From Desulfuromonas sp964536375 (lineage in GTDB: Bacteria; Desulfobacterota; Desulfuromonadia; Desulfuromonadales; Desulfuromonadaceae): a DNA stretch of 5,870 nt. The stretch's first letter is position 1, and the number at the start of each line of letters is the position of its first letter. Positions 1 to 4,627 of the stretch are shown piece after piece. Below the pieces are notes generated by a model. It was not told where the DNA came from. It saw only the letters and a program-made list of their open reading frames with translations, and searched no databases. Where the stretch lies: assembly GCA_964536375.1 (NCBI GenBank), contig CAZHXF010000082.1:1-5870 (forward strand). The letters are read 5' to 3'. Made by a program: the position numbers and the translations under genes.

Positions 1-12
1 TCTTTTAAACTT

Positions 13-333
13 TTAAGAAGGCTTTTCATACATCCAGTTACCCGTCTCAGCAATTATTACAAAACCAACTTTTTCCCAGAAACCAATAGCGCTATACTTA
101 ACTCTATCAGCAATTATCTTGTTGAACTTATGTTTTGCTCTTTCAACAAATTCTTTCCCATAACCATTGCCTTGGTATTCAGGGTAAATTGTAATGGTGC
201 AAATTGTAAGCTCATTACCCTTAATCAAACAACGAGACTTACCTACTTGTTGGCTATTGAATTCAATGTTAGCCCAATCAAATTCTGATTTTTGTTTTTC
301 CCGTGGAATAAATTCAATATTAAGTTCTTTCAT
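13..333 (-). CDS. Small GNAT-family N-acetyltransferase
   Basis: This 106-residue protein should transfer an acetyl group from acetyl-CoA to an amine; the substrate is unknown. The acetyl-CoA pyrophosphate loop is visible as YPEYQGNGYGK (residues 50-60, matching Q/R-x-x-G-x-G/A), preceded by strand ELTICTITI (41-49) and followed by the helix EFVERAKHKF. The usual GNAT C-terminal signature is seen as SAIGFWEKVGF (81-91). At 106 residues it is shorter than the typical 140-180, with a reduced N-terminal half, but both core motifs are intact. The ATG overlaps the stop of the deacetylase gene upstream by one base (TAATG), and an AAGGA lies 8 bases before the ATG inside that gene, so translation is probably coupled. 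Base composition is AT-rich like its partner. Family assignment is firm; a role opposing the deacetylase is inference. Confidence 0.88.
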   Translation of the reverse strand: MKELNIEFIPREKQKSEFDWANIEFNSQQVGKSRCLIKGNELTICTITIYPEYQGNGYGKEFVERAKHKFNKIIADRVKYSAIGFWEKVGFVIIAETGNWMYEKPS

Positions 334-1094
334 TATTCAAATCCTTGGCAAAATGATAAAACGTTTTTCCCTAAATCTGCCTTGTAATAGCCACCTTCAA
401 GAATTGCAAAACGACGATTATGCCCAATTTTTCGAGACAATAATTTTAAAAGGCAACCAATGCGATAAAAATCGAATGTTTCTAATTTCCGTCCGCAGTC
501 CTTTTTGTAAATGTCAAAACCTGCATTAACAGCTATAATATCTACATAATCTATTTCTTTAATATAAGATTCAATCAAATTGATATATTTATTATTATCA
601 TCTGCCATTGGATTTAATATTTTTACCTCTTTCCAGTCAGATAAACAGTCTCGAGTCCCATCTCCAGTGTGTGCATCAAAATCAAGTACGAATGCAGAGG
701 TTATTACACCCTCGTTTTTTAATTTTTTCAACGCGATTGCCATATTGCAAAAATGACAGTATCCCCATCCAGATGATTTATGGGCATGATGACCTGGTGG
801 TCGGATACAGGCAAATGCTGGCTCCGATTTCATTGCAATTTGGGATGCCTTAATAGCCCCACCAGCTGATAGCGTCGCCATTTCATACAAAGCTTTATTG
901 CTTTGAATTGAAGCGATATATTCGCTCTCATGAACTCTTAGTATGTCAACATAATCAGCGTTTTCGTTCTTGATAATTTGATATTTTGAATTAGTCTTAA
1001 TGGTATTTATTATTGATTCCATTCTACCAGGTTGCGATGCATTATTATTGATATATTCGGAGTCGTAAAATAGTTCATTAAAAACAATTTTCAT
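333..1094 (-). CDS. Compact histone-deacetylase-superfamily (AcuC/acetylpolyamine amidohydrolase type) Zn hydrolase
   Basis: A zinc-dependent deacetylase of the arginase/HDAC fold, 253 residues against roughly 300-375 for most relatives. Active-site motifs appear in the family order: RPPGHHA (98-104) with the His102-His103 dyad; GYCHFCNMAIA (111-121); DFDAHTGDGT (138-147), where Asp140 and His142 should bind zinc; NAGFD (190-194), where Asp194 is the third ligand; and LEGGY (232-236) with the catalytic Tyr236. All catalytic positions are therefore present and the enzyme is probably active. The shortening lies in the N-terminal HPERP-like segment (here QPGRMESI, 21-28) and in the loops between motifs. 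The substrate could be an acetylated protein, polyamine or other small molecule; sequence does not decide. The ATG has only a poor ribosome binding site, but an 8-codon frame ends in an ATGA overlap with it. The next gene is a GNAT acetyltransferase in one-base overlap. The low GC suggests acquisition. Confidence 0.92.
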   Translation of the reverse strand: MKIVFNELFYDSEYINNNASQPGRMESIINTIKTNSKYQIIKNENADYVDILRVHESEYIASIQSNKALYEMATLSAGGAIKASQIAMKSEPAFACIRPPGHHAHKSSGWGYCHFCNMAIALKKLKNEGVITSAFVLDFDAHTGDGTRDCLSDWKEVKILNPMADDNNKYINLIESYIKEIDYVDIIAVNAGFDIYKKDCGRKLETFDFYRIGCLLKLLSRKIGHNRRFAILEGGYYKADLGKNVLSFCQGFE

Positions 1095-1117
1095 AATGTA
1101 TATTTTTCGTTTACCAT
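1091..1117 (-). promoter_or_regulatory. Possible 8-codon leader frame overlapping the deacetylase start
   Basis: On the minus strand an ATG at 1115-1117 opens a frame reading MVNEKYTL and stopping at a TGA (1091-1093) that shares ATGA with the deacetylase start. The deacetylase ATG lacks a good Shine-Dalgarno of its own, so re-initiation after this short frame is conceivable. The leader itself has only a weak purine-rich stretch (GAAGTGAAA) before it. Such short frames arise easily by chance in AT-rich DNA. Confidence 0.2.
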
Positions 1118-1140
1118 TTTCACTTCACTCTTATTCCTCA

Positions 1141-1153
1141 TAACGGTTCATGA
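1141..1153 (-). repeat. 13 bp direct repeat, copy 1 (TCATGAACCGTTA)
   Basis: Exact match to the copy at 1649-1661, 508 bases away and in the same orientation. It lies just upstream of the deacetylase operon. The CCGTTA end resembles the R' side of an integron attC site, where cassette joining occurs at G/TTA. Confidence 0.6.
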
Positions 1154-1228
1154 TACAGACGGCGAACACTTGCGTGACCCACCGCAGTTTTAGATTTTGC
1201 TTTTCAATTTAGCGCATATGCATTTTCT

Positions 1229-1242
1229 GTCCGCGTTGATTG
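1229..1242 (-). repeat. 14 bp direct repeat, copy 1 (CAATCAACGCGGAC)
   Basis: Exact match to 4314-4327, same orientation. This copy starts 5 bases after the stop codon of the membrane protein gene; the other copy starts 23 bases after the stop of the TrmO-like fragment. A gene-end position in both cases fits the inner arm of attC-like recombination sites. Confidence 0.55.
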
Positions 1243-1247
1243 GTTTT

Positions 1248-1631
1248 TTAGGTGTAATATCTGACAACCGTGGTGACCAGCATCCCCAATATAAACGAAG
1301 AAAATGTCGCAGCCATCCTGAAGCCCACTAAGGGAGTAAACATGTATTCAGGTTTAAACAAATGTGAAATTGCAGCATCTACTTTACCTACAAGATAACC
1401 TGATCCAAACAGTGCAATTACGGAAGCGTATTCGGCAAATTCTGCTTTCTGATCGTCGCTGTATGGTGTAAGAAAAATTCCGACTAACCAGCCAATAACC
1501 CCGCCAAGAATGATTAGTGTAAAATTAATTGCAATATCAGACTGCTCTCTTTTGACTCGCGTGGCAAGCCAAGAAAGCAGGGAATAAAGCGTAATTATGA
1601 CGACACCGCTAATTACGAGTTTTATATGCAT
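1248..1631 (-). CDS. Small four-helix inner-membrane protein, unknown function
   Basis: A 127-residue hydrophobic protein with four likely membrane spans: about residues 4-23, 35-55 (LIILGGVIGWLVGIFL), 67-83 (YASVIALFGSGYLVGKV) and 105-123. Charged loops lie at 25-32 (RVKREQSD), 58-66 (SDDQKAEFA) and 84-98. The second and third spans are rich in Gly, which suggests tight helix packing. I do not recognise a named family or a catalytic motif and assign no function. The start is well supported: ATG is preceded by AAAGGAAC at normal spacing. The gene begins only about 20 bases after one 13 bp repeat and ends 5 bases before the 14 bp repeat, so the unit is compact like a mobile cassette. No dedicated promoter is obvious upstream; the preceding stretch is an A/T homopolymer-like tract. 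Confidence 0.75.
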   Translation of the reverse strand: MHIKLVISGVVIITLYSLLSWLATRVKREQSDIAINFTLIILGGVIGWLVGIFLTPYSDDQKAEFAEYASVIALFGSGYLVGKVDAAISHLFKPEYMFTPLVGFRMAATFSSFILGMLVTTVVRYYT

Positions 1632-1648
1632 TTTTGTTCCTTTACTAC

Positions 1649-1661
1649 TAACGGTTCATGA
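1649..1661 (-). repeat. 13 bp direct repeat, copy 2 (TCATGAACCGTTA)
   Basis: Identical to 1141-1153. On the minus strand it is followed after about 17 bases by the ATG of the membrane protein gene, with the ribosome binding site in between. Together the two copies delimit a 508-base unit carrying that gene. Confidence 0.6.
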
Positions 1662-1690
1662 GGAAAACAAAAAATAGAAAAACAAAAAAT

Positions 1691-1710
1691 GGTCAAGTCT
1701 ACGGTTGACC
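1691..1710 (-). terminator. Weak hairpin with T-rich tail at the end of the transposase remnant
   Basis: On the minus strand GGTCAA and TTGACC can form a 6 bp stem with an 8-base loop, followed by a long T-rich tract (to about 1662). The hairpin contains the stop codon of the DnaA-like frame. It may end transcription of the element, but the stem is short and also coincides with the element's terminal repeat, so its role is uncertain. Confidence 0.35.
1697..1709 (+). repeat. 13 bp inverted repeat of the transposase element, downstream copy
   Basis: GTCTACGGTTGAC here is the exact reverse complement of 2479-2491. The pair brackets the decayed REP-associated transposase, and this copy includes its stop codon (1699-1701). 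It most likely marks the element end or a recognition sequence of this transposase family. Confidence 0.65.
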
Positions 1711-2449
1711 TACCTTGAGCTGTTGGCAAATATTCTGATACATTTCTTGTATCACTGACTCCCGATTCAGCGAACCCTGAACACGGGTAATAGCCGTACT
1801 CACTGTGCTGTAGCGCTTTATGTTAAAGATTGAACCAATCTCAGCCAGGGGCTGCGCACTATGTGCCCTAAGTACATATATTGCCAAATCTCTCGGCATA
1901 TTGGCAACACCACGTTGCATCTTAAATAATTTATCTCGCTCAACATGGCAAACAGCGCACACAGCTGCAATCACCGAATGTTCATCTATTGATAAGACCT
2001 GTCGATTCGATATCTTTTTGTCTTGTGCGAAAAATTCAAAACAGTCTCTGATTTTTTCGATAAATCCAGATGAACCCAATATGAAGGGAATCGTCTTAAG
2101 GGGAAAAAATGTTGTATCTCTTCGGAATTTTGCTATTCAACAAAAGCTAAATAATCACTAAAGGTTTTCTTGCGGGTGGTAGAAAACATTTAAAGTAAAG
2201 GGTCTCGATGCAGCCAATTCCAACTTGTATTCATTGGAAGATAGCCTTGATGACTACGATTGGTGCAGTCATCAAGTTTGTCCACCATTCCCGCAGCAAC
2301 CTTTAAGTTCCACATCTTGACCGTATCTTTAGCACCTCAAGGAACAGGTGATAATCATCGACATCCTCAAAAATGTCTTCACGGCGGCGGCCCCGGTTCA
2401 TCACGTGATACCATGCTCTCGGATATTCTATGCGTAATGGTCTCGACAG
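1699..2449 (-). pseudogene. Decayed REP-associated (Y1/HUH) transposase with DnaA-like C-terminal domain
   Basis: Translating the minus strand in successive frames rebuilds a RAYT-type transposase. The N terminus reads RPLRIEYP (2420-2443) then WYHVMNRG (2390-2413), the family hallmark, up to FLEVLK. A one-base loss near 2327 shifts the frame to a stretch ending NLKVAA (2292-2309). At that point about 80 family residues are missing, including the HUH motif (usually PNHYH) and the tyrosine/RYIHRNP region, and the sequence resumes as GMVDKLDD with SHQGYL (2238-2255). In-frame stops follow at 2190-2192 (TAA) and 2133-2135 (TAG), and a second frameshift falls near 2080-2086. The last part, from a TTG at 2077-2079 to a TAG at 1699-1701, is an open frame of 126 residues. 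It resembles DnaA domain IV: PRDLAIYVLR, then LAEIGSIFN and STVSTAITRV. The expected ATG appears as CTG (2447-2449), 12 bases below an in-frame TAG. It cannot be an active transposase; the tail alone might still be expressed as a small DNA-binding protein. Confidence 0.9.
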
Positions 2450-2478
2450 GACAAAAGACTACCTCGTATTAAACGTAA

Positions 2479-2491
2479 GTCAACCGTAGAC
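2479..2491 (+). repeat. 13 bp inverted repeat of the transposase element, upstream copy
   Basis: GTCAACCGTAGAC is the exact reverse complement of 1697-1709. Read on the minus strand it extends into AAAGGGGTC on its outer side, a motif commonly seen next to REP-associated transposase genes. It sits only about 17 bases beyond the gdh terminator, so the element occupies the space directly behind gdh. Confidence 0.65.
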
Positions 2492-2507
2492 CCCTTTACT
2501 TAGATAC

Positions 2508-2537
2508 AAAAAAACCCGGGTTTCCCCGGGCTTTTTA
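2508..2537 (-). terminator. Rho-independent terminator of the glutamate dehydrogenase gene
   Basis: CCCGGG (2515-2520), a four-base loop with its closing base (2521-2524) and CCCGGG (2525-2530) form a strong GC stem. On the minus strand it is extended by A/T pairs and followed by seven T. It lies about 25 bases after the gdh stop. The A-run on the other side makes it potentially bidirectional. Confidence 0.88.
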
Positions 2538-2561
2538 TTATTCACAATGACGCTAAAAGGT

Positions 2562-3911
2562 TTAGATAATACCCATTGCGACCATAGCCTTAGCAATCTT
2601 AATGAAACCAGCGCAGTTTGCACCGTTAACATAGTTACCAGGAGTACCAAACTCCTCAGCTGTCTCGTAGCAAGTTTTATGGATTTTTTGCATGATTTTC
2701 TGTAGACGAGCCTCGGTGTAATCGAAATCCCAAGAATCACGACACGCATTTTGTTGCATCTCTAGAGCCGAGGTTGCAACACCACCAGCGTTTGCAGCTT
2801 TACCTGGGCCGTAGGCGATCTTAGAATCCAAGAAGATTTTTACACCCTCTGGAGTTGTCGGCATATTTGCACCCTCACCAACAGCGATACAACCGTTTTC
2901 AACCAACATCTTAGCATCTTTACCGTTGATCTCATTTTGGGTTGCAGATGGCATCGCAACGTCGCACGGGATCTCCCAAATGTTACCAGCAGCAACATAC
3001 TTCGCATCTTTGTGGTAATTGATGTAATCACTGATACGACCACGCTCAACCTCTTTAATATTCTTAACGAGGTCAAGATCAATCCCGCTTTCATGGTAGA
3101 TGTAACCGTCTGAATCAGAACTCGCAACCACTTTACCTCCGAGCTGGACGATCTTCTGGGTGGTGTAAATTGAAACGTTACCTGAACCTGAAACAATACA
3201 TTTTTTACCTTCGAAGCTGTCGTTACGAACTTTGAGCATCTCATCAACGAAGAATGCTGCACCGTAACCAGTTGCCTCAGTACGAACCAAAGAACCGCCC
3301 CAAGAGAGACCTTTACCAGTCAGTACGCCAGCTTCCCAACGGTTGGTAATACGCTTGTATTGACCGAAGAGATAGCCGATTTCACGACCACCAACACCGA
3401 TATCACCCGCAGGTACGTCAGTGTGCTCGCCAATGTGACGATAAAGTTCAGTCATAAAGCTTTGGCAAAAACGCATCACTTCGCCGTCTGAACGACCTTT
3501 AGGATCAAAGTCAGAACCACCCTTACCACCACCGATAGGTAGACCAGTCAAAGCATTCTTGAAGATCTGCTCAAAACCAAGAAATTTAACAATACCGAGA
3601 TAAACAGAAGGGTGGAAGCGTAGACCACCCTTGTAGGGACCTAATGAGCTATTGAACTCAACACGGAAACCACGGTTGATTTGCACCTGATTTTTATCAT
3701 CAACCCAGGGCACGCGAAAAATAATTTGGCGCTCTGGTTCGCAAATGCGTTGAATGATTTTATGTTTAGCGAACTTAGGATACTTAACCAAAACAGGACC
3801 AAGAGACTCAAGTACTTCGAGTACCGCCTGATGAAATTCCACCTCGCCCGGATTACGATTGAGGACTTCTTGATAAATGGGGGCTACTTTTTCGTCAATA
3901 ACGGATGTCAT
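2562..3911 (-). CDS. gdhA: NADP-specific glutamate dehydrogenase
   Basis: Catalyses reductive amination of 2-oxoglutarate by ammonium with NADPH to give glutamate, the low-energy route of ammonium assimilation, in the cytoplasm as a homohexamer. The 449 residues match the usual length (about 447). The substrate-binding segment GPYKGGLRFHPS (91-102) carries a conserved Lys94. PIGGGKGGSDFDPKG (125-139) holds the catalytic Lys130, and VPAGDIGVGGRE (166-177) holds the catalytic Asp170. The dinucleotide-binding fold contains SGSGNVS (241-247) and ASSDSDG (263-269), where serines in place of an acidic residue fit NADP use. EGANMPTT and PGKAANAGGVATS near the C terminus are also canonical. The ATG follows AAAGGAGAG (3916-3924) at ideal spacing. 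It appears monocistronic, with its own terminator. A sigma-54-like element lies about 110 bases upstream, which would suit nitrogen control. The reading frame is intact, and composition is nearer to the chromosome average than the left-hand genes. Confidence 0.98.
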   Translation of the reverse strand: MTSVIDEKVAPIYQEVLNRNPGEVEFHQAVLEVLESLGPVLVKYPKFAKHKIIQRICEPERQIIFRVPWVDDKNQVQINRGFRVEFNSSLGPYKGGLRFHPSVYLGIVKFLGFEQIFKNALTGLPIGGGKGGSDFDPKGRSDGEVMRFCQSFMTELYRHIGEHTDVPAGDIGVGGREIGYLFGQYKRITNRWEAGVLTGKGLSWGGSLVRTEATGYGAAFFVDEMLKVRNDSFEGKKCIVSGSGNVSIYTTQKIVQLGGKVVASSDSDGYIYHESGIDLDLVKNIKEVERGRISDYINYHKDAKYVAAGNIWEIPCDVAMPSATQNEINGKDAKMLVENGCIAVGEGANMPTTPEGVKIFLDSKIAYGPGKAANAGGVATSALEMQQNACRDSWDFDYTEARLQKIMQKIHKTCYETAEEFGTPGNYVNGANCAGFIKIAKAMVAMGII

Positions 3912-3915
3912 GTGG

Positions 3916-3924
3916 CTCTCCTTT
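3916..3924 (-). promoter_or_regulatory. Ribosome binding site of gdhA
   Basis: AAAGGAGAG on the minus strand, four bases before the ATG, is a near-perfect Shine-Dalgarno and fixes the start at 3909-3911. Confidence 0.85.
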
Positions 3925-3968
3925 GAACTTTTTGATTGATGAATTTATGTCAGTACTTAAATACCTTC

Positions 3969-3985
3969 ACTGCAACAGACTGCAA
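3969..3985 (-). repeat. Two TTGCAGT repeats at one-helical-turn spacing in the gdhA leader
   Basis: TTGCAGT occurs twice (3979-3985 and 3969-3975 on the minus strand), 10 bases apart, between the sigma-54-like element and the gdhA start. Same-face spacing is typical of regulator half-sites, but I cannot name a protein. One copy could also serve as a sigma-70 -35 (TTGCAG) for a TATTTA about 16 bases on. Confidence 0.35.
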
Positions 3986-4020
3986 TAAACTATAGACATA
4001 GTAACGAAGTCATCCTAAAT

Positions 4021-4036
4021 AGCATAAATAGTGCCA
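4021..4036 (-). promoter_or_regulatory. Candidate sigma-54 promoter for gdhA
   Basis: The minus strand reads TGGCACTATTTATGCT. Against the consensus TGGCACG-N4-TTGCA it keeps the invariant GG (-24) and GC (-12) at the correct spacing, with two mismatches at less conserved positions (G to T after TGGCAC, T to A before TGC). Transcription would start roughly 100 bases before the gdhA ATG. Nitrogen metabolism genes are frequent sigma-54 targets, which raises the prior. No convincing paired NtrC site was seen upstream. Confidence 0.42.
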
Positions 4037-4163
4037 AAAAATACACAGCTTAAATATTGAGTCCATAAGTAGCTGTTCTAAATAACTTATTTAACGTAAT
4101 GGCACCACGAAACTATCAAAAAGAAAGGTCAGATTACTCAGCCTGTAACGATAATAAGTAATC

Positions 4164-4205
4164 ATGTGAATCAGAAAAGTACTCATGTAGACCAGAAAAG
4201 TACTC
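4164..4205. repeat. Two tandem 21 bp repeats (CAGAAAAGTACTC core), IS21-like terminus remnant
   Basis: Units 4164-4184 and 4185-4205 agree at 18 of 21 positions; the 13-base core CAGAAAAGTACTC is identical in both. Elements of the IS21 family carry multiple short repeats of about 20 bp near each end, and AAAAGTACTCA-type repeats are familiar from such termini. No istA or istB gene is present, so this would be a solo end left after loss of the element. An alternative is a pair of regulator-binding sites for gdhA. Confidence 0.45.
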
Positions 4206-4313
4206 ACAATGTCATGTTAACAACTCCTTGCCTTAAACCATCCATCATTAGGTAATCTGATAACAAAAAAGGGGTCACTATTTGCCTCAATGGTAGATCC
4301 CTTTGCCTTCTTC

Positions 4314-4327
4314 GTCCGCGTTGATTG
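4314..4327 (-). repeat. 14 bp direct repeat, copy 2 (CAATCAACGCGGAC)
   Basis: Identical to 1229-1242. It follows the TrmO-like fragment on the same strand by 23 bases. Neither copy is in a recognised coding region, which makes chance coding similarity unlikely. Confidence 0.55.
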
Positions 4328-4350
4328 AATGGTCTGCAGGTCTTTTTGAA

Positions 4351-4539
4351 CTATTCTCCAGTTTTTGCTGGTTTTATGTCGAGCAAAGGCGTTCCGCTGA
4401 GACAGTCCAGACCTTTTACCAATATAATTCCATTTTCAATTTTAATGATTTTAACAACGGCTGCTCCAATTGGATTCGGCCGATTTGGGGTTCTTAGTGC
4501 AAAGACTCCTGTTCTGCGACAATTATCCTGTCCGCTCAC
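4351..4539 (-). pseudogene. Fragment of a TrmO/TsaA-family tRNA methyltransferase
   Basis: The 62-residue frame (GTG at 4537-4539) reads RRTGVFALRTPNRPNPIGAA (residues 9-28), a signature of the TsaA/TrmO family. These enzymes use S-adenosylmethionine to methylate N6-threonylcarbamoyladenosine at position 37 of tRNA. It continues with the second conserved block, VKGLDCLSGTPLLDIKP (41-57). Family members are about 130-240 residues. The N-terminal half of the beta-barrel core is absent, and the frame stops six residues after DIKP, where the family normally continues. The frame stays open upstream into the end of the transporter gene but gives no recognisable N terminus. A broken gene remnant is most likely; expression as a short protein cannot be excluded. 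It sits between the transporter and a 14 bp repeat shared with the left-hand region. Confidence 0.72.
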
Positions 4540-4627
4540 CAGTTTTTCGTGAGTCTTGTTAAAGTCTTTTTCGGTTCTATTAACTGATCGGCATTGTAAC
4601 CTTATCCTCTTATAACCATCGATGTAA

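Larger units (their letters stand above)
1095..1247 (-). other. Intergenic stretch with an attC-like arrangement of repeats
   Basis: This 153-base gap between the membrane protein gene and the deacetylase operon begins (minus strand) with the repeat CAATCAACGCGGAC just after the upstream stop codon. It ends with the repeat TCATGAACCGTTA about 50 bases before the deacetylase ATG. Between them lies a small hairpin with a bulged base (ACT-T-GCG pairing with CGC-AGT around 1168-1190 on the plus strand) and the palindrome GCATATGC (1214-1221). An imperfect stem with an unpaired base, flanked by AACG-type and CGTTA-type ends, is what integron attC sites look like. However, the outer arms pair poorly, so this is a candidate only. 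Confidence 0.3.
4037..4350. other. Non-coding region with repeat remnants upstream of gdhA
   Basis: No credible gene is present in this 314-base stretch. It holds a pair of 21 bp tandem repeats (4164-4205), a 9 bp inverted repeat around them (TCAGATTAC at 4129-4137 and GTAATCTGA at 4252-4260), and an AAAGGGGTC motif (4268-4276, plus strand). That motif matches the outer edge of the decayed transposase element but points the other way. A 14 bp repeat (4314-4327) lies after the TrmO fragment. The picture is of a landing zone with debris of several mobile elements. Confidence 0.5.

Noticed and set aside
194..529. Plus-strand open frame of 111 codons over the GNAT/deacetylase junction.
   Set aside because: Antisense to two genes with clear catalytic motifs; no family resemblance and no ribosome binding site.
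1662..1690. A-rich direct repeat (AAAACAAAAAAT twice) considered as a regulatory element.
   Set aside because: Low-complexity A/T tract; short similarity of this kind is expected by chance, and no -10/-35 pair with good spacing could be placed in it.
2260..2472. Plus-strand 70-codon frame.
   Set aside because: Antisense to the N-terminal part of the transposase pseudogene, which explains the sequence.
2194..2500. Near-complementarity between AAGTAAAGG-GTCT at 2194-2204 and AGACCCCTTTACTT at 2487-2500, as if an inner inverted repeat.
   Set aside because: The inner sequence lies within recognisable transposase coding remnant (following WNWLHRD) and lacks the flanking GTCTACGGTTGAC match, so chance similarity is more likely.
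2840..3262. Minus-strand open frame of 140 codons inside gdhA in another frame.
   Set aside because: Fully covered by the conserved gdhA frame; its Ser/Arg/Thr-rich sequence is typical of an out-of-frame translation.
4099..4110. GGCACCACG resembling an NtrC half-site upstream of the sigma-54-like element.
   Set aside because: Only one half (GGTGC) is present with no matching second half at the expected spacing.
4164..4205. Tandem repeats considered as a minimal CRISPR array.
   Set aside because: The units abut with no spacers, only two copies, and no cas genes; a transposon terminus or binding sites fit better.
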